A DNA stretch of 64,000 nucleotides from Delphinus delphis (lineage: Eukaryota; Chordata; Mammalia; Artiodactyla; Delphinidae). The position numbers and the translations under genes were made by a program. The DNA lies in contig NC_082694.2 of assembly GCF_949987515.2 (NCBI RefSeq), positions 45,346,451 through 45,410,450 of the forward strand, written 5' to 3'. The notes under the pieces are model-generated. The model saw only the letters and a program-made list of their open reading frames with translations. It did not search any database and was not told where the DNA came from. This document shows positions 1-11,525 of this stretch, piece by piece (position 1 is the first letter of the stretch; every line of letters starts with the position of its first letter).

Positions 1-428
1 TTCCACTATCACTACCACTGCCTCTCACCTAAATCACTGCAGGAGCCTCCCAACTAGCTTCCCATCTTCCATCTTTCACACCATTCAGGCTCTTCTCAAC
101 ACACAAGTCAGAGTGATGCTGATAAAACATAAATCAGAGAGGGTCACCCTTCTGCTCAAAAACCTTCCAATGACATTTTTAGTAAAAGCTCAACTCCTAA
201 AATTCCTATAAAGCCCTTCATGCTCTGCCCTGGCCCATTGCTTCTCCACCTTCATTCCCTGCTTCCTTCTCCCTTGCCTGTTCCATTCTAGTAGGACTCT
301 CTCTACGCTTTGCCATTCCTTAAAATTTACAGGCACCTCAAGACCCTTGTACTTGCTGATCCTGGATGTTCTTCCCCAAGACATGACTCACTCACTCACC
401 TCCTTCCCTCAGAAGTCACCTTCTCATT
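1..428 (+). repeat. L2 LINE 3' fragment
   Basis: The text follows the L2 3' region: a cytosine-rich stretch, then wording like 'cactgcaggagcctcccaac', 'agtcagagtgatgctgataaaac' and 'aaaagctcaactcctaaaattcc'. The fragment enters from the left edge and is interrupted by the SINE that follows. It is old and diverged, with no usable reading frame. Confidence 0.7.
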
Positions 429-444
429 GAGCCCTTCTCTGTTT

Positions 445-646
445 TATTTTTTAACATTTATTTATTTTTATTTATTTATTTTGGTTGCACCAGGTCTTCG
501 TTGCGGCACACAGGATCTTCGTTGCAGCTTGAGGACTTCTTAGTTGCAGCATGCGTGCAGGATCTAGTTCCCTGACCAAGGATCAAACCTGGGTCCCCTG
601 CATTGGGAGCACAGAGACTTACCCACTGGACCACCAGGGAAGCCCT
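445..646 (-). mobile_element. CHR-type tRNA-derived SINE with 16-bp target duplication
   Basis: An antisense cetartiodactyl SINE. It ends in the reverse complement of the tRNA-like head (ccaccagggaagccc) and starts with the T-rich complement of its tail. The duplication gagcccttctctgttt is present at 429-444 and again at 647-662, so the insertion edges are clear. Confidence 0.9.
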
Positions 647-669
647 GAGCCCTTCTCTGTTTACGCGTC

Positions 670-893
670 TGTGATGGCTCATTGTATGTGTCAACTTGAC
701 TCAGCCATGGGATGCCCAGACATTTGGTCAAACATTATGCTGGCTTTCAGACTAGGACTGGAACCACACTACTGGCTTTGCTAGGTCTCCGGCTTGCCAA
801 CTGCAGATCCTGGGACTTCTCAGCCCTGCTATGGGCCCCCTTCTCAGCCTCCATAATCACATGAGCCAATTCCTTATAATAAATCATATATAT
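670..893. repeat. Old LTR-like interspersed repeat (MaLR-like)
   Basis: The run from 'ctgtgatggctcattgtatgtgtcaac' to 'gagccaattccttataataaatc' resembles a common old mammalian repeat with an AATAAA near its right end. The family is from memory and orientation is left open. Confidence 0.4.
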
Positions 894-898
894 ATGTA

Positions 899-950
899 AT
901 GATAGATAGATAGATAGGTAGATAGATAGATATTGAATAGATAGATAATA
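899..950 (+). repeat. (GATA)n microsatellite, interrupted
   Basis: About a dozen GATA units with two interruptions (a 'ggta' and a 'ttga' unit). It sits where the AT-rich tail of the preceding repeat would be. Confidence 0.9.
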
Positions 951-954
951 TACC

Positions 955-1012
955 TCATGGGACTGTTATGGGGATTAAATGACTGAATATGCAGTGCTTG
1001 TAAGAATGCCTA
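955..1012 (+). repeat. MIR 3'-half fragment
   Basis: The string cctcatgggactgttatggg followed by 'gattaaatga' matches the MIR segment that normally reads 'cctcatagggttgttgtgagg attaaatga'. Short and diverged. Confidence 0.55.
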
Positions 1013-1124
1013 GTGGGCCACCTATAGTATTATAGTAAGTGCTATATTAAGTAAACTAAATTATATGTATATATACACATATCTGCCTAAAGTACAGAGT
1101 ATATAGTGGTAGCACCAAAGATGG

Positions 1125-1300
1125 GAAGGGTCAATTTCCCCTTAGACACAAGGAAACCTTCACAGAGAAGGTAATATTTAATGTGAATCTTGGAGACTGA
1201 AGAACTGTTTACTAGACCAACAAGAAGGGCATTCCAGGCTAAGGACACAGATGTGTTTAAATCAGGAGGCTCAGAGATAAGAATAACTCTGTCCTCCCAC
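1125..1300 (-). repeat. L2 fragment, antisense (probable)
   Basis: Contains 'cagagaaggtaatatttaatgtgaatc' and 'gaagggcattccaggct', the reverse complement of the L2 segment for which better copies lie at 15.9 kb. No coding content. Confidence 0.5.
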
Positions 1301-2364
1301 CTTCCAGGAAGTGATGATCTGGAGTTGTCTCAATAAATCCAGCTTGTTTTTCCTACTTTACTCTTTAATTTCCTTATTATGTAAGCGAAGGTGTTGGTAA
1401 CGGTGAATATTAAATTATAGTCATTTCACTGTGTAGGAGAGAAAGTTTTAGAGATTGTTACACTCTTGGGAAATGTTTATCCCAATCTGATGCACTGGGT
1501 GAAAAGAATCTGCTAGTTCTAAGTCACATTAATATTCTTGAAAGAATCTTCAAGTTTCTTATAGTTGATTGGTATTTATAATATCTTATCTGCTGATATT
1601 ATCACTGATAACCGTTTTACTTTAAAATGTTACATTAGAATTCATTTGTTTAATGAATTTCAATTTTTCCATATGCTTTATTCATTTATTTTATTAGTTA
1701 ACTAAAAGTATGTTTTTATTGTTACATTGTCAGCAATACTAGCTAATAGTACTTTTAAAAAAAATAAAACAAACCAAATGTCCATTAAAATATTTTCTAA
1801 TATTTTTTCTATATTAAAAAACATTATATAAGGACAACATTACTTCACACACCTTTGACTAACTCCTTTTAACTGAATGATCTAGAAATCAGTGGAGAAG
1901 GACATTAAAGGGAAGTGGTCGGTCAAAGGGTCATCCAGGGAAGGCAGCAGGATCTGGGCAGGATTCATCGAAGCACCACAATTAGATCTGGCCAGTTTTC
2001 AGGATCTGACCCAGAAACTCACTCCTGGCTGTGTCCTGGGAACAGGCCCCAAGAGGTTGACTCATGCACAAGAGATAGAGGTAGACATCAAAATGCCAGT
2101 TTATTCATCTGCAGTGAGAAATTAAACTCTCACATAGACCAGAATGCTCTCATTGGATAATTAGTGCATTTTCTCCTTGAAGTAAAGTACTCAGAAGGTA
2201 CTTTACTAATTTTTCATGAGAAATCTCTGCAGAGGGACAGAAACCTCAGTGTCTGTATGATCTGTATATTTTATTCCTAGGGATAGCCTAAGTGGGAAGT
2301 CAAATCATAATCAAAATGTTGCTCAGTAATAAGAATAAAGATAGGTAAACATATGGAACTAGAC
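1301..2364. other. Unassigned AT-rich intergenic sequence
   Basis: Nothing recognisable. The stretch 1,620-1,850 is very AT-rich. Two overlapping 77-81 codon frames at 1,892-2,160 have no family resemblance or splice context, so I do not call them genes. Confidence 0.5.
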
Positions 2365-2878
2365 TAAAAGACTCTGTGGCAGACAGAATAGGATGTAGAC
2401 ATCTTTGGGCCCCCCCCCCAAAGATGTCTACAACCTAATACTCAGAACCTGTGAATATGTTACCTTACACAGCAAAAGGATTTTGCAGGTGTGATTACAT
2501 GAAGGATCTTGTGATGGGAGGATTATCCTTGATTATTGAGGTAGGCCCAGTATAATTGTAAGCACCCTTATGAGAGAGAGAAAAGAAGGTCAAAGGCAGT
2601 AGGAAGAGATGTGACTATGGAAACGACAGCTTGGGGTGATGCCAGGAGGGGGCTATAAGCCAAAGAATACAGGCAGCTTCAAGAAGCTTACAAAGGCAAG
2701 GAAATGATTTCCCCTTGAAGTCTCCAAGAAGGAATGCAGCACTGCTGTCACTTTGATTTTAGCTTAGTGAGACTCATTTTAGATTCCTGACCTGCAGAGT
2801 TATGATAGAATAAATATGTATTATTTTAAGCCATTAGGTTGTGGTAATTCATTCAGCAAAAGGAAACTAATACTGACT
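2365..2878. repeat. MaLR-type LTR (MLT1-like) carrying an inverted duplication
   Basis: Matches a familiar mammalian repeat: 'cctaatactcagaacctgtgaatatgttacc', 'ggatcttgtgatgggaggattatcc', 'gtgagactcattttagattcctgacc', and an end at 'ggaaactaatac'. Near the left end lies a 20-bp inverted repeat around a poly-C run (2,390-2,436), listed separately. Family recalled, not searched; orientation open. Confidence 0.6.
2390..2436. repeat. Near-perfect 20-bp inverted repeat with poly-C loop
   Basis: Left arm 2,390-2,409 and right arm 2,417-2,436 are reverse complements at 19 of 20 positions, the inner 16 perfectly. The loop is seven C inside a ten-C run. Only the right arm looks like normal repeat sequence, so the left arm appears to be an inverted copy of it. 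Confidence 0.9.
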
Positions 2879-2883
2879 CTGAG

Positions 2884-3375
2884 GCATCTGTATTAGTTAT
2901 GATTAGATTCAGCTGTGAGTAGTAGAAATCCCCAAATATTAATATAAGTAGCTTGAACAAAGTACGCTTGAACAAGTTATGAACTCTCATAAAAATAAAG
3001 TCCAGATTAAACAGTCCAAGACTGATATAGCAGATCCACCATTACCAGGTTCCCAGGCTCCCTCTACCTTGCTGCTCTGCTATACTCAACACAAGGTTTC
3101 AACTTCATGGTTCAAGGTAGCTGCTTAATCTCCAGCCATCATATACACATTCTAACCAGGAGGAAGAAGGAAAAGGTAAAGGAAAGCATGCCCTTTTCTT
3201 ATGGAAACTTACTGAAAGTTGCACACACCATGTCAGCTTGCATCCCATAGACAAACAATTCGTCATATAGCCACACCTAGTTTCAAAGAAAGCTGGAAGT
3301 ATGGTCCTTAATCTGGGTGACTTTGTGCTCATTGAAAAATAAAGGGTCCTATTCCTAATGAAAAAGAGGAAAAGA
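2884..3375. repeat. Unclassified old interspersed repeat
   Basis: Phrases such as 'ttcccaggctccctctacc', 'cttactgaaagttgcacaca' and 'catatagccacacctag' recur in many mammalian genomes. I recognise it as repetitive but cannot name the family. The 93-codon minus frame here is incidental. Confidence 0.4.
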
Positions 3376-4070
3376 AATAATGACAACTTACAATACCTAC
3401 TATAGCATCAATCTCAGTTGAGATTATATTACGAAAAGAATCAAAGTCCTCAATAATCCATTAGCTGTAATCCTTACATCCACTTCTAATCAGAACCATA
3501 AACATGCAAGCTAAGATTTCCTTTCCTAATCTGAGCTTGGATGGGTACTGACAGTTTTGCCTGTCTGTTTTTTTTAAATCTAGAGATTGAAGGCTAATCA
3601 ATCCTTTATTGACTGATATCTTTAGATATATTAAAATATCTTCAATTAGGTTATTGACGTTTTATTGAGAGCTGGCCCAAGTGTGTCTCTTTCAGGTAAT
3701 TATATGTTTTTCTGCCATGATCCTACAGTTTATTCTCAGAGGGCAGTTTTATTTCCTCTTTTACAAGTCCTTAGAAGATACTTCTCCATGTCCCCAAAGG
3801 ATGATAGAAAATTATAAAGGGGAAACATCTGGCATTGGGTTAAAGCCTGCTGCCAACAGACAAGTTTCACTCTCTCATGGCTGCTAATCATGGTCAGCCA
3901 TTCCAATCTTAGAATTGTCTGAAATTTGTTCCAATATGGAACAAAAATGTGACCATGTAGATAGTTAAGTCCAATACAACTGCTTGAAAGATAACTATGC
4001 AGTTTGCCTCTGAAATTCTTTTTAGCTAGAGTCAGGGCTGGTCTAATAAGTAGGTGAAGTGAATACTGAT
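3376..4070. other. Intergenic sequence, nothing recognised
   Basis: No repeat or gene could be supported. A 68-codon frame at 3,681-3,887 has no features of a protein family. Confidence 0.5.
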
Positions 4071-4074
4071 GCTC

Positions 4075-4215
4075 ATGGAATTACAACATGGCAGGCATAA
4101 TTAATATCCCCATTTTGCTGACGAAGAAACTGAGGCCTAGAGAAGTTAAGCAATTTGCCCAAGGCTAAGGCTATTCAATGTCACAGTGAGGACTCAGACT
4201 TCTTAACCAGAGTCT
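4075..4215 (-). repeat. MIR SINE, antisense
   Basis: Contains the reverse complement of the MIR core: 'ccccattttgctgacgaag', 'aaactgaggcctagagaag', 'caatttgcccaagg', 'gactcagacttcttaacc'. Confidence 0.8.
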
Positions 4216-4290
4216 GACTCCAAATTATTACACTACTGATATGATTCAAGAAATTTGAGGAATATCTCTGCTGCAAAGTATTTCCCCATT

Positions 4291-4499
4291 TTTTTTTTTT
4301 TTTTTTTGCGGTACGCGGGCCTCTCACTGTTGTGGCCTCTCCCGTTGCGGAGCACAGGCTCCGGACGCGCAGACTCAGCGGCCATAGCTCACGGGCTCAG
4401 CCGATCTGTGGCATGTGGGATCTTCCCGGACCGGGGCACGAACCCGTGTCCCCTGCATCGGCAGGTGGACTCTCAACCACTGCGCCACCAGGGAAGCCC
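4291..4499 (-). mobile_element. CHR-2-like SINE
   Basis: A poly-T start, then 'gcggtacgcgggcctctcac', the cetacean-specific SINE body, and the end 'ccaccagggaagcccc'. It is one of several near-identical copies in the window, so it is fairly young. A short direct repeat (ccccatt) flanks it. Confidence 0.9.
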
Positions 4500-4609
4500 C
4501 CATTATTTTTTAAAATACCTGAAATTTCAAATATTCTTTTGGTCTTGAAAGCAAATATAATGGCAAAAGTAAAGATAATCCTTTAGGGAATCCATGCGAA
4601 AACATCATC

Positions 4610-5560
4610 ATGTTCTTTCTATCTCCATGACCAAGACCTTATTTCAGGCCACCATCGTCTCTCACCTGGATACCACAATAGCCATCCCACTGGCCTACAC
4701 TCTCCCAAAATGGCCCCTTCCAATCTGTTCTCCTCATTATAGCCAGAATGATCTTACCCAAATGTACATCTGATCATGTCATTCCCCTACTTAAACCCTT
4801 TCAGGGACTCTTCATTGTCTTCAGCATGGTCTATACCAGTGGCTCTCAACCTATTAGGAAAAATTTTATATAACACATAATTTTCATCAAATTTACTATC
4901 CCTCCCCTTACTATCCTGAAAGGAAACTCATAGAGAAAGTAACCTATCTATATACACAATTTTAAAATAATTTTAATCTAACACTCTAACTTTAATATAA
5001 AGAGGAAATAAAAATAATTAACATAAGCAACATTAGTTCAATTTTTAAATGCTTGGCCATGATTACTTTAGAAGCAAGAAATCCTATAAATTGCGGGGGA
5101 GAGGAGACAGAACTGCCCTCCTCCTATCCCCCACCCGTGCTGGTCTAAGCTCTTTAATGTGATTTGTAAAGTATTTGCATTCTGGACTCTCCTCACTCTC
5201 CAGCCAATACTGTCACTGGTCAGTTTGCCTTGGACTTTAATCCTCATAAACTACCTGAATATCCAATACACACAATGGTCTATGTAGCTTACTGGTCTGT
5301 AGAAGCCACTTTCTCTAACTGGAACTCTTCCTCATCCTCTCTCCAGCTTTATCTGGCTAATTCCTTCTCATTCAGGTCTCTGCCTAGAAATAATTTCCTC
5401 CATAAAGCCTCCGCTTGATACACCAATGAGACATGGCATCCTCCACAGCATCCCGAAATTTCCTCTATTATAGCACATGTCAGTCCCATAGCATTGCAAT
5501 GATTTCTTTACTTCTCTAGCCACTCCCTGAACAACGAGTTTCTTGGGGGCACAGACTGTG
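4610..5560 (+). repeat. L2 fragments, interrupted
   Basis: 4,640-4,850 matches the L2 segment 'ctcacctggataccacaata', 'tgatcatgtcattcccc'; 5,160-5,560 matches later L2 sequence (for example 'cattcaggtctctgcctag', 'tttcttgggggcacagactg'). The AT-rich block 4,860-5,110 between them is unassigned. No intact ORF. Confidence 0.65.
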
Positions 5561-5889
5561 TTGTGGTCGCTGTTACAGCTTGTTAGACTTGTTAGAGGAA
5601 AAGGAAGTTGGAGAGCATCGAAGACTAAATTAGCTGAACTGTCATGTTTATACTGAAGGACACTTTTGAGAAAGAAATAATGAGGTTGGGAGTATTATGG
5701 TCAGCTATTATTTTGGAAATGTATAAAAATGAAAATTACAAAACACATTTTGAGAAAAAAAATGTAAGAAACCTGACAAACGTCACCTCAGCCAGGTTGT
5801 TAAGGTCAACATCAACAGTAATGTCATGTTGATAGTATGTATCCTTGTTACATTGTGATAAAAATGGCACTTTACCTCTGCAGTATTCC

Positions 5890-6320
5890 TACGCAAAACC
5901 ATAATCCCAGTCTAATCAAAAGAAAAATATAAGACAAATCCCAATGGAGGGGCATTCCACATTCTACAAAATACCTAATGAGTACTCCTCAAAATTATTA
6001 AGGTCATCAAAAACAAGGAAAGTCTGAGAAACTGTCATAGCCAAGAAGAACCTAAAGGACATGATGACTAATGTAATCTGATATCCTAGATCGGATTCTG
6101 AAACAGAAAAAGGTAAAACCTAAGGAAATATGAATAATGTATGTACATTCATTAATAATAATGTATAAATATTGATTCATTCATTGTAACAAATGTTACC
6201 ATGCTAATGTAAGATGTTAATAATAGAGGGAACTGGGCACAGAGCATATGGGAACTCTTGGTACAATCTTTGCAATTTTTCTGTAAATCTAAAACTGTTC
6301 TAAAATTAAAAGTTTATTTC
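5890..6320 (+). repeat. Old L1 (L1M-type) 3' UTR
   Basis: Matches the mammalian-wide L1 3' end: 'actgtcatagccaagaagaacc', 'catgctaatgtaagatgttaa', 'tctgtaaatctaaaactgttc', then an A-rich end near 6,310. Confidence 0.7.
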
Positions 6321-6329
6321 TTTTAATGG

Positions 6330-7025
6330 GCAAAATGTTTAAATAGACACCATATGCCCCCAAAATGGTGTATAAATGCAATATGAAAAAATTCAACATG
6401 TTTAGTCATAAGAAAAATGCAAATTCTCATAATGCAATACCACTACAAACACATTAGAAGAGTTAAAATGCAAAAGACTGGCAAAATCAAGTGTTCTTGT
6501 GGATACAGAGCAACTGAAATTCTCCAACATTGTTATGGGAATGCAAAAATGATAGTTAATCTTTAAAAACGTGTGGTGATTTTTTGTAAAGTTAAATACA
6601 CTTTTCACTAGATCCAGCAATTCCACTCCTAGATATTTACTCAAGAATAATAAAATACATATTCACACCTACATACATAAGATGTAAAATGATATCATCA
6701 ACCACAAAAATAACAACACAACAAAAAAGGATAATCACTTGGAAATTCATGAAAACTTTTTTGAAATAACCATAGGTTTATATTCTTAGGTTATGCATGC
6801 TAAAATATTTAAGGGTAAAATGTTATGTCTGCATCTTATTCTCAAATGATTCAGCAAAAGAAAAAAGGAAGGGAGGAAGGAAGGAAGGAAAGGAGAGAGA
6901 GAAGCAAATTGACAAAATATTAAAAATTGATGAATCAAGAAAAAGAGTATATGAGTCCTGTTATTCTTGTAACTTTTCTATAGATTTGAAATTTTTCAGA
7001 ATAAAAAGTTGTGGGGAAAAGCAAA
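6330..7025 (+). repeat. Old L1 ORF2/3' fragment
   Basis: Diverged L1 text ('agaaaaatgcaaattctcataatg', 'ccagcaattccactcctag') ending in 'atttttcagaataaaaagttg'. A purine-rich simple stretch lies at 6,862-6,900. Heavily mutated. Confidence 0.6.
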
Positions 7026-7176
7026 CTCAGTAATAGCACTGGTAAGATGATAGGAATTTCTCTAGGGGTCAATTGTTATTTTTTACTTTGCTCACTGGCT
7101 AAAGACTAGCCAAAGTATTTATGTAGCCTGAGCACTTAAAATGTGACTGTCTTCGCAGAATAGTCTGTGAACCACG

Positions 7177-7210
7177 AACTGTTTATTAAACTGTGAACTG
7201 TTTATTAAAA
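7177..7210. repeat. Short tandem duplication, about 19-bp unit
   Basis: The segment aactgtttattaaa occurs twice, separated by 'ctgtg', within otherwise unassigned AT-rich sequence. Confidence 0.8.
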
Positions 7211-7769
7211 TTTGCTCAGATGGTTCAACTAAATTTAGGGTTATATGCTTAACACCAGTACAACCCAGATGTAAAATAAAAAGTTCCATACTACAACTTT
7301 TGTACTCTAGATAATGTGCAACTTATTTGTCCAGTTGTTTTGGAATCATGTAGACATTTTTATTCAGGATTGATTTTTTAAAAAGAAAGCAAAATAGGCA
7401 ATAAAGATAAGCCAACTAATTTTTAATTTAAAAGGATAATCCCCTTGGGAACCTATTGTTTATTTCAATAATGCTACTGTTGTTCAAACATTCTAGGAAT
7501 CCCACTTTGGTTCTTCAGAGCCTACTTACAAACCTGCTAATGAAATCAGTGTGGTTATTTTAAACATATCCTCATTATATTTTGGACAAAATGGCATCAG
7601 AACATGTGATCACTCAAGTTATTTGCCTCTCTTTAACTCAAATGACTAATGGTATTTTTGAAATATCAAGTCTACCTTAACAAATCAAAAATTGCCATCA
7701 TAAATGCTATTCAAAAAAACTTTCCATGTCTCTAAAATAAAAAACAAAATAAGGGCTCCAAAACTACAT

Positions 7770-7925
7770 GGTAGGCCAGGAGTTGGTAAACATTTTCTGT
7801 AAAGGTTCAGATAGTAAACAACTACTAAAATTAATGAACTTACCTGTATCACAATAAAGTTTATTTACAAAAACAGTTGGTGGAACACATTTGGTCCACA
7901 GGCCCTAGTTTGTTGATCTTGGTTT
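7770..7925. repeat. hAT-type MER DNA-transposon fragment (probable)
   Basis: The phrases 'ggccaggagttggtaaacat', 'tttctgtaaaggttcagatag' and 'ttggtccacaggccctag' match a medium-reiterated repeat family of DNA-transposon type. Subfamily not assigned. Confidence 0.5.
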
Positions 7926-8080
7926 TAGGTAATGACAGAATAACCGAAATAATTATATTGCCTTCTAAATTGATGGCAATTACTGGGATATATAGTTTTT
8001 GGCTTAAATTTTTTTTTCACCTACTGTTTTATAGTCACTAGTAAGGTATTTTAAAATCTTGTTTAAAAGCAATATTTTTA

Positions 8081-10392
8081 TTTACCATCACATCAAAAAG
8101 AATAAAATACGCAGGAATAAATCTAACAAAGGATATAAAAGGCATGTACTCAGAAAACTATAAGGCACTGATGAAAGAAACTGAAGACAACACAAACAAA
8201 TGGAAAGATATACTATGCTCATGGATTGTAAGAATTAATATTGTTAAAATGACCATACTATCCAAGGCAATCTACAGATTCAATGCAATTCCTATCAAAA
8301 TACTAATGGCATTTTTCACAGAACTAGAACAAATAATTCCAAAATTTGTATGGAGCCACAAAAGATCCCAAATAGCCAAAACAATCTTGCGAAGGAAGAA
8401 CAGAGCTGGAGGGATTACACTGTCTGACTTCAGAGTATACTACAAAGCTACAGTCATCAGAACAGTGTGGTATTGGCACAAAAACAGACACATAGATCAG
8501 TGGAACAGAATAAAGAACCCAGAAATAAACCAACACCCTTATGGTCAATTAATCTATGACAAAGGAGGCAAGAATATACAATGGAGAAAAGACAGCCTCT
8601 TCAACAACAAATGGTGCTGGTAAAACTGGATAGCTACATGGAAAAGAATCAAACTGGACTACTGTCTCACACCATGCACAAAAATAAATTTAAAATAGAT
8701 TAAAGAGTTAAATGTAAGACCTTAAACCATAAAATTCCTATAAGAAAACATAGGCAGAACACTCTTTGACATAAATCATAGCAATATTTTTTCAGATCTG
8801 TTTCCTAAGGCAAAGGAAACAAAAGCAAAAATAAACAAATGGGACCTAATTAAACTTTAAAGCTTTGGCACAGCAAAGGAAACCATCAACAAAACAAAAA
8901 GACAACCTACTGAATGGGAGAAAATATTTGCAAATGATATGACCAATAAGGAGTTAATATCCAAAATATATAAATAGCTCATGCAATTCAATGTAAAAAA
9001 AACAACCTTATTTAAAAGTGGGCAAAAGATCTGAATACACATGTTTCCAAAGAAGACATACAAATGGCCAACAGGCACATGAAAAGACACTCAACATTGT
9101 TAATCATCAGAGAAATGCAAATTAAAAATCATAATGAGATACCATCTCACTCCTGTGAGAAAGGCTATCATCAAAAAGACCACAAATAACAAATACTGGC
9201 AAGGATATGGAGAAAAGGGAATCCTTGTACACTGTTGGTGGGAATGTAAATTGGTGCAGTCACTATGGAAAACAGTATGGAGATTCCTCAAAACATTAAA
9301 AATAGAACTATCATACAATCCAGCAATACCACTCCTGGGTATTTATCTGAAGAAAACAAAAAAACTAATTAAAAAAGATATATACACCCCTATGTTCATT
9401 GAAGCGTTATTTACAATAGCCAAAACATGGAAGCAACGTCAACAGGTGCCCATAAATAGGTGAACTGATAAAGATCTGTGTGTGTGTGTGTCCGTGTGTG
9501 TGTGTGGGGTGTGTGTGTATTCAATGGAATGTTACTCAGCCACAAAAAAGAATTAAATCTTGCCATTTTTGACATCATGGAGGGAGCCAGAGGGTTATTA
9601 TGCTAAGTGAGACAAGTCAGACAAAGACAAATACCATATGACTTCACTTATGTGTGGAATCTCAAAAAACAAAACAAATGAACAAACATAACAAAATATA
9701 AACAGAGTTACAGATACAGAGAACAAACAGGTGTTTGCCAAAGGGGAGGGTCAGGAAAGAAATATGTGAGGGAGATTATCAGGTACAAACTTCCAGTTGC
9801 AAAATAAATGAGTAATGGGTATGAAATGTACAGTGTGGGGAATATAGTCAATAACTATGTAATATCTTTGTACAGTAACATATTGTAACTAGACATTGTG
9901 GTGATGAGTTTGAAATGTAGAAATATCTAATCATTCTGTTGCATAACAGGAACTAATATAGTGTTGTAGGTCAATCATATTTCAAAAATTAACTAACAAA
10001 CTCATAAAAAAGGAGATCAGATTTATGGTTAGCAGAGGTGGAGGGTGGGGAAGGCGGAATTGGATGAAGGAAGGAAGGCAGTCAAAAGGTACAAAATTCC
10101 AGTTATAAGACAAATAAGTACTAGGGATGTAATGTACAATGATAATTAACACTGCTGCCTCTTACATATGAAAATTGTTAAAAACTAAATCCTGAGTTCT
10201 CATCATGAGAAAAAAAATTTTTTCTATTTTTAAAATTTTGTACCTATATGAGATGATGGATGTTCACTAAACTTACTGCGATAATAACTTCATGATGTAT
10301 TATATGTAAATCAAATCATTATGCTGAATACCTTAAGCTTATACAGTGCTATATGTCAATTATATCTCTATAAAACTGGAAAGAAAAAAAAT
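8081..10392 (+). mobile_element. 5'-truncated L1 with 16-bp target duplication
   Basis: A 2.3-kb L1 bounded by aaaagcaatattttta at 8,065-8,080 and 10,393-10,408. It retains the C-terminal part of ORF2: a frame of about 159 codons from 8,144 covers the segment after the reverse transcriptase core, and a second frame from 9,134 covers the typical 'trees-to-cysteine' end ([14 protein letters not shown]). Stops and frame changes separate them, so it is inactive. The 3' UTR contains a (GT)n at about 9,477-9,520 and two related blocks about 307 bp apart (see findings). Confidence 0.9.
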
Positions 10393-10408
10393 AAAAGCAA
10401 TATTTTTA

Positions 10409-10761
10409 AACTGTATTTGAGGAAAGTATTGCATTGATATTTCCTCTCCCAGAGGGGAAGCAATCACAAAACAAGTACAGTTTTATCATTAATCATCAGG
10501 AGCTGTATTTTGATTTTTAAGATGATCATTAAAAATAAAACACAATGCATCATCCCACTGCTCTAAGAGCATTGTTGTAGATTCCATTCTTCAGGAAGTA
10601 ATCTGAGGGCAACTCACTTAGTATCAATATAATCTTTGTAAAAAGGAAAAAGAAAAAACAGTAAAGATAAAACACAGCAAGCACAAAAAATTCAATGGCA
10701 GAATGATAACATGACCAATAATTAGTGGGTAAAAAATCAGTTTATCCAAAACATCCGGGAG
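10409..10761. other. Unassigned intergenic sequence
   Basis: AT-rich, with no recognised repeat or gene. Confidence 0.5.
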
Positions 10762-10770
10762 AACACAAGA

Positions 10771-11049
10771 GGCTTCCCTGGTGGCACAGTGGTTGAGAAT
10801 CTGCCTGCCAATGCAGGGGACACGGGTTCAAGCCCTGGTTTGGGAAGATCCCATATGCCGCGGAGCGGCTAGGCCCGTGAGCCACAATTACTGAGCCTGC
10901 GCGTCTGGAGCCTGTGCTCCGCAACAAGAGAGGCCATAATAGTGAAAGGCCCGCGCACCGCGATGAAGAGTGGCCCCCACTTGCCGCAACTAGAGAAAGC
11001 CCTCGCACAGTAATGAAGACCCAACACAGCCAAAAATAAATAAATAAAT
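10771..11049 (+). mobile_element. CHR-type SINE, long form
   Basis: Begins ggcttccctggtggcacagt, has a pol III B-box-like 'gggttcaagccc', and ends in (taaa)n. The 9-bp duplication aacacaaga lies at 10,762-10,770 and 11,050-11,058. Confidence 0.9.
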
Positions 11050-11394
11050 AACACAAGATGAAAGCAATCTGCAGACTACTTATATCATTGTTTACTAATT
11101 TCACTGTCATATGAAATCAAAACATATTTCCTTCACATACACAAATTTTAATAAATAAAACTAAAATCTTTTTTCAGATAGAGAATGATGTTTGCAAATG
11201 TTTGATATAAAGAGCAAAAACCATAACTAGCTCTATTTAAACAAACTATGCCTTTTCTCTTTGTTAAATTAAATGCTGTTATTTGAATTAATGTTACAAT
11301 TTTCACACCTTCAAAAAATAGATATCAAGAGGGACCTGGACTAACAAATCATACTAATTTGGCTCTTTTTCCTCTTTGGTATTTTTCTCCCCAC

Positions 11395-11518
11395 TACACT
11401 AGTGATTCTCAAATGCAGTCTTGCATTTGCAGTCCTGCATTCTCAAATGCAGTCTCAAATGCAGTCCTAGTGATTCCTGATGCAGTAGCATCAGCTAGGA
11501 ATCATCTAGGATTCTGTT
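11395..11518. repeat. MER5A-like DNA transposon, first half, with local tandem repeats
   Basis: The right part ('gcatcagctaggaatcatc', 'attctgttag') matches the MER5A hAT-Charlie element. Its continuation lies at 12,110-12,215 beyond the RPS12 retrocopy. The motif ctcaaatgcagtc is repeated three times at 11,408-11,468. Confidence 0.65.
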
Positions 11519-11525
11519 AGAAAGG

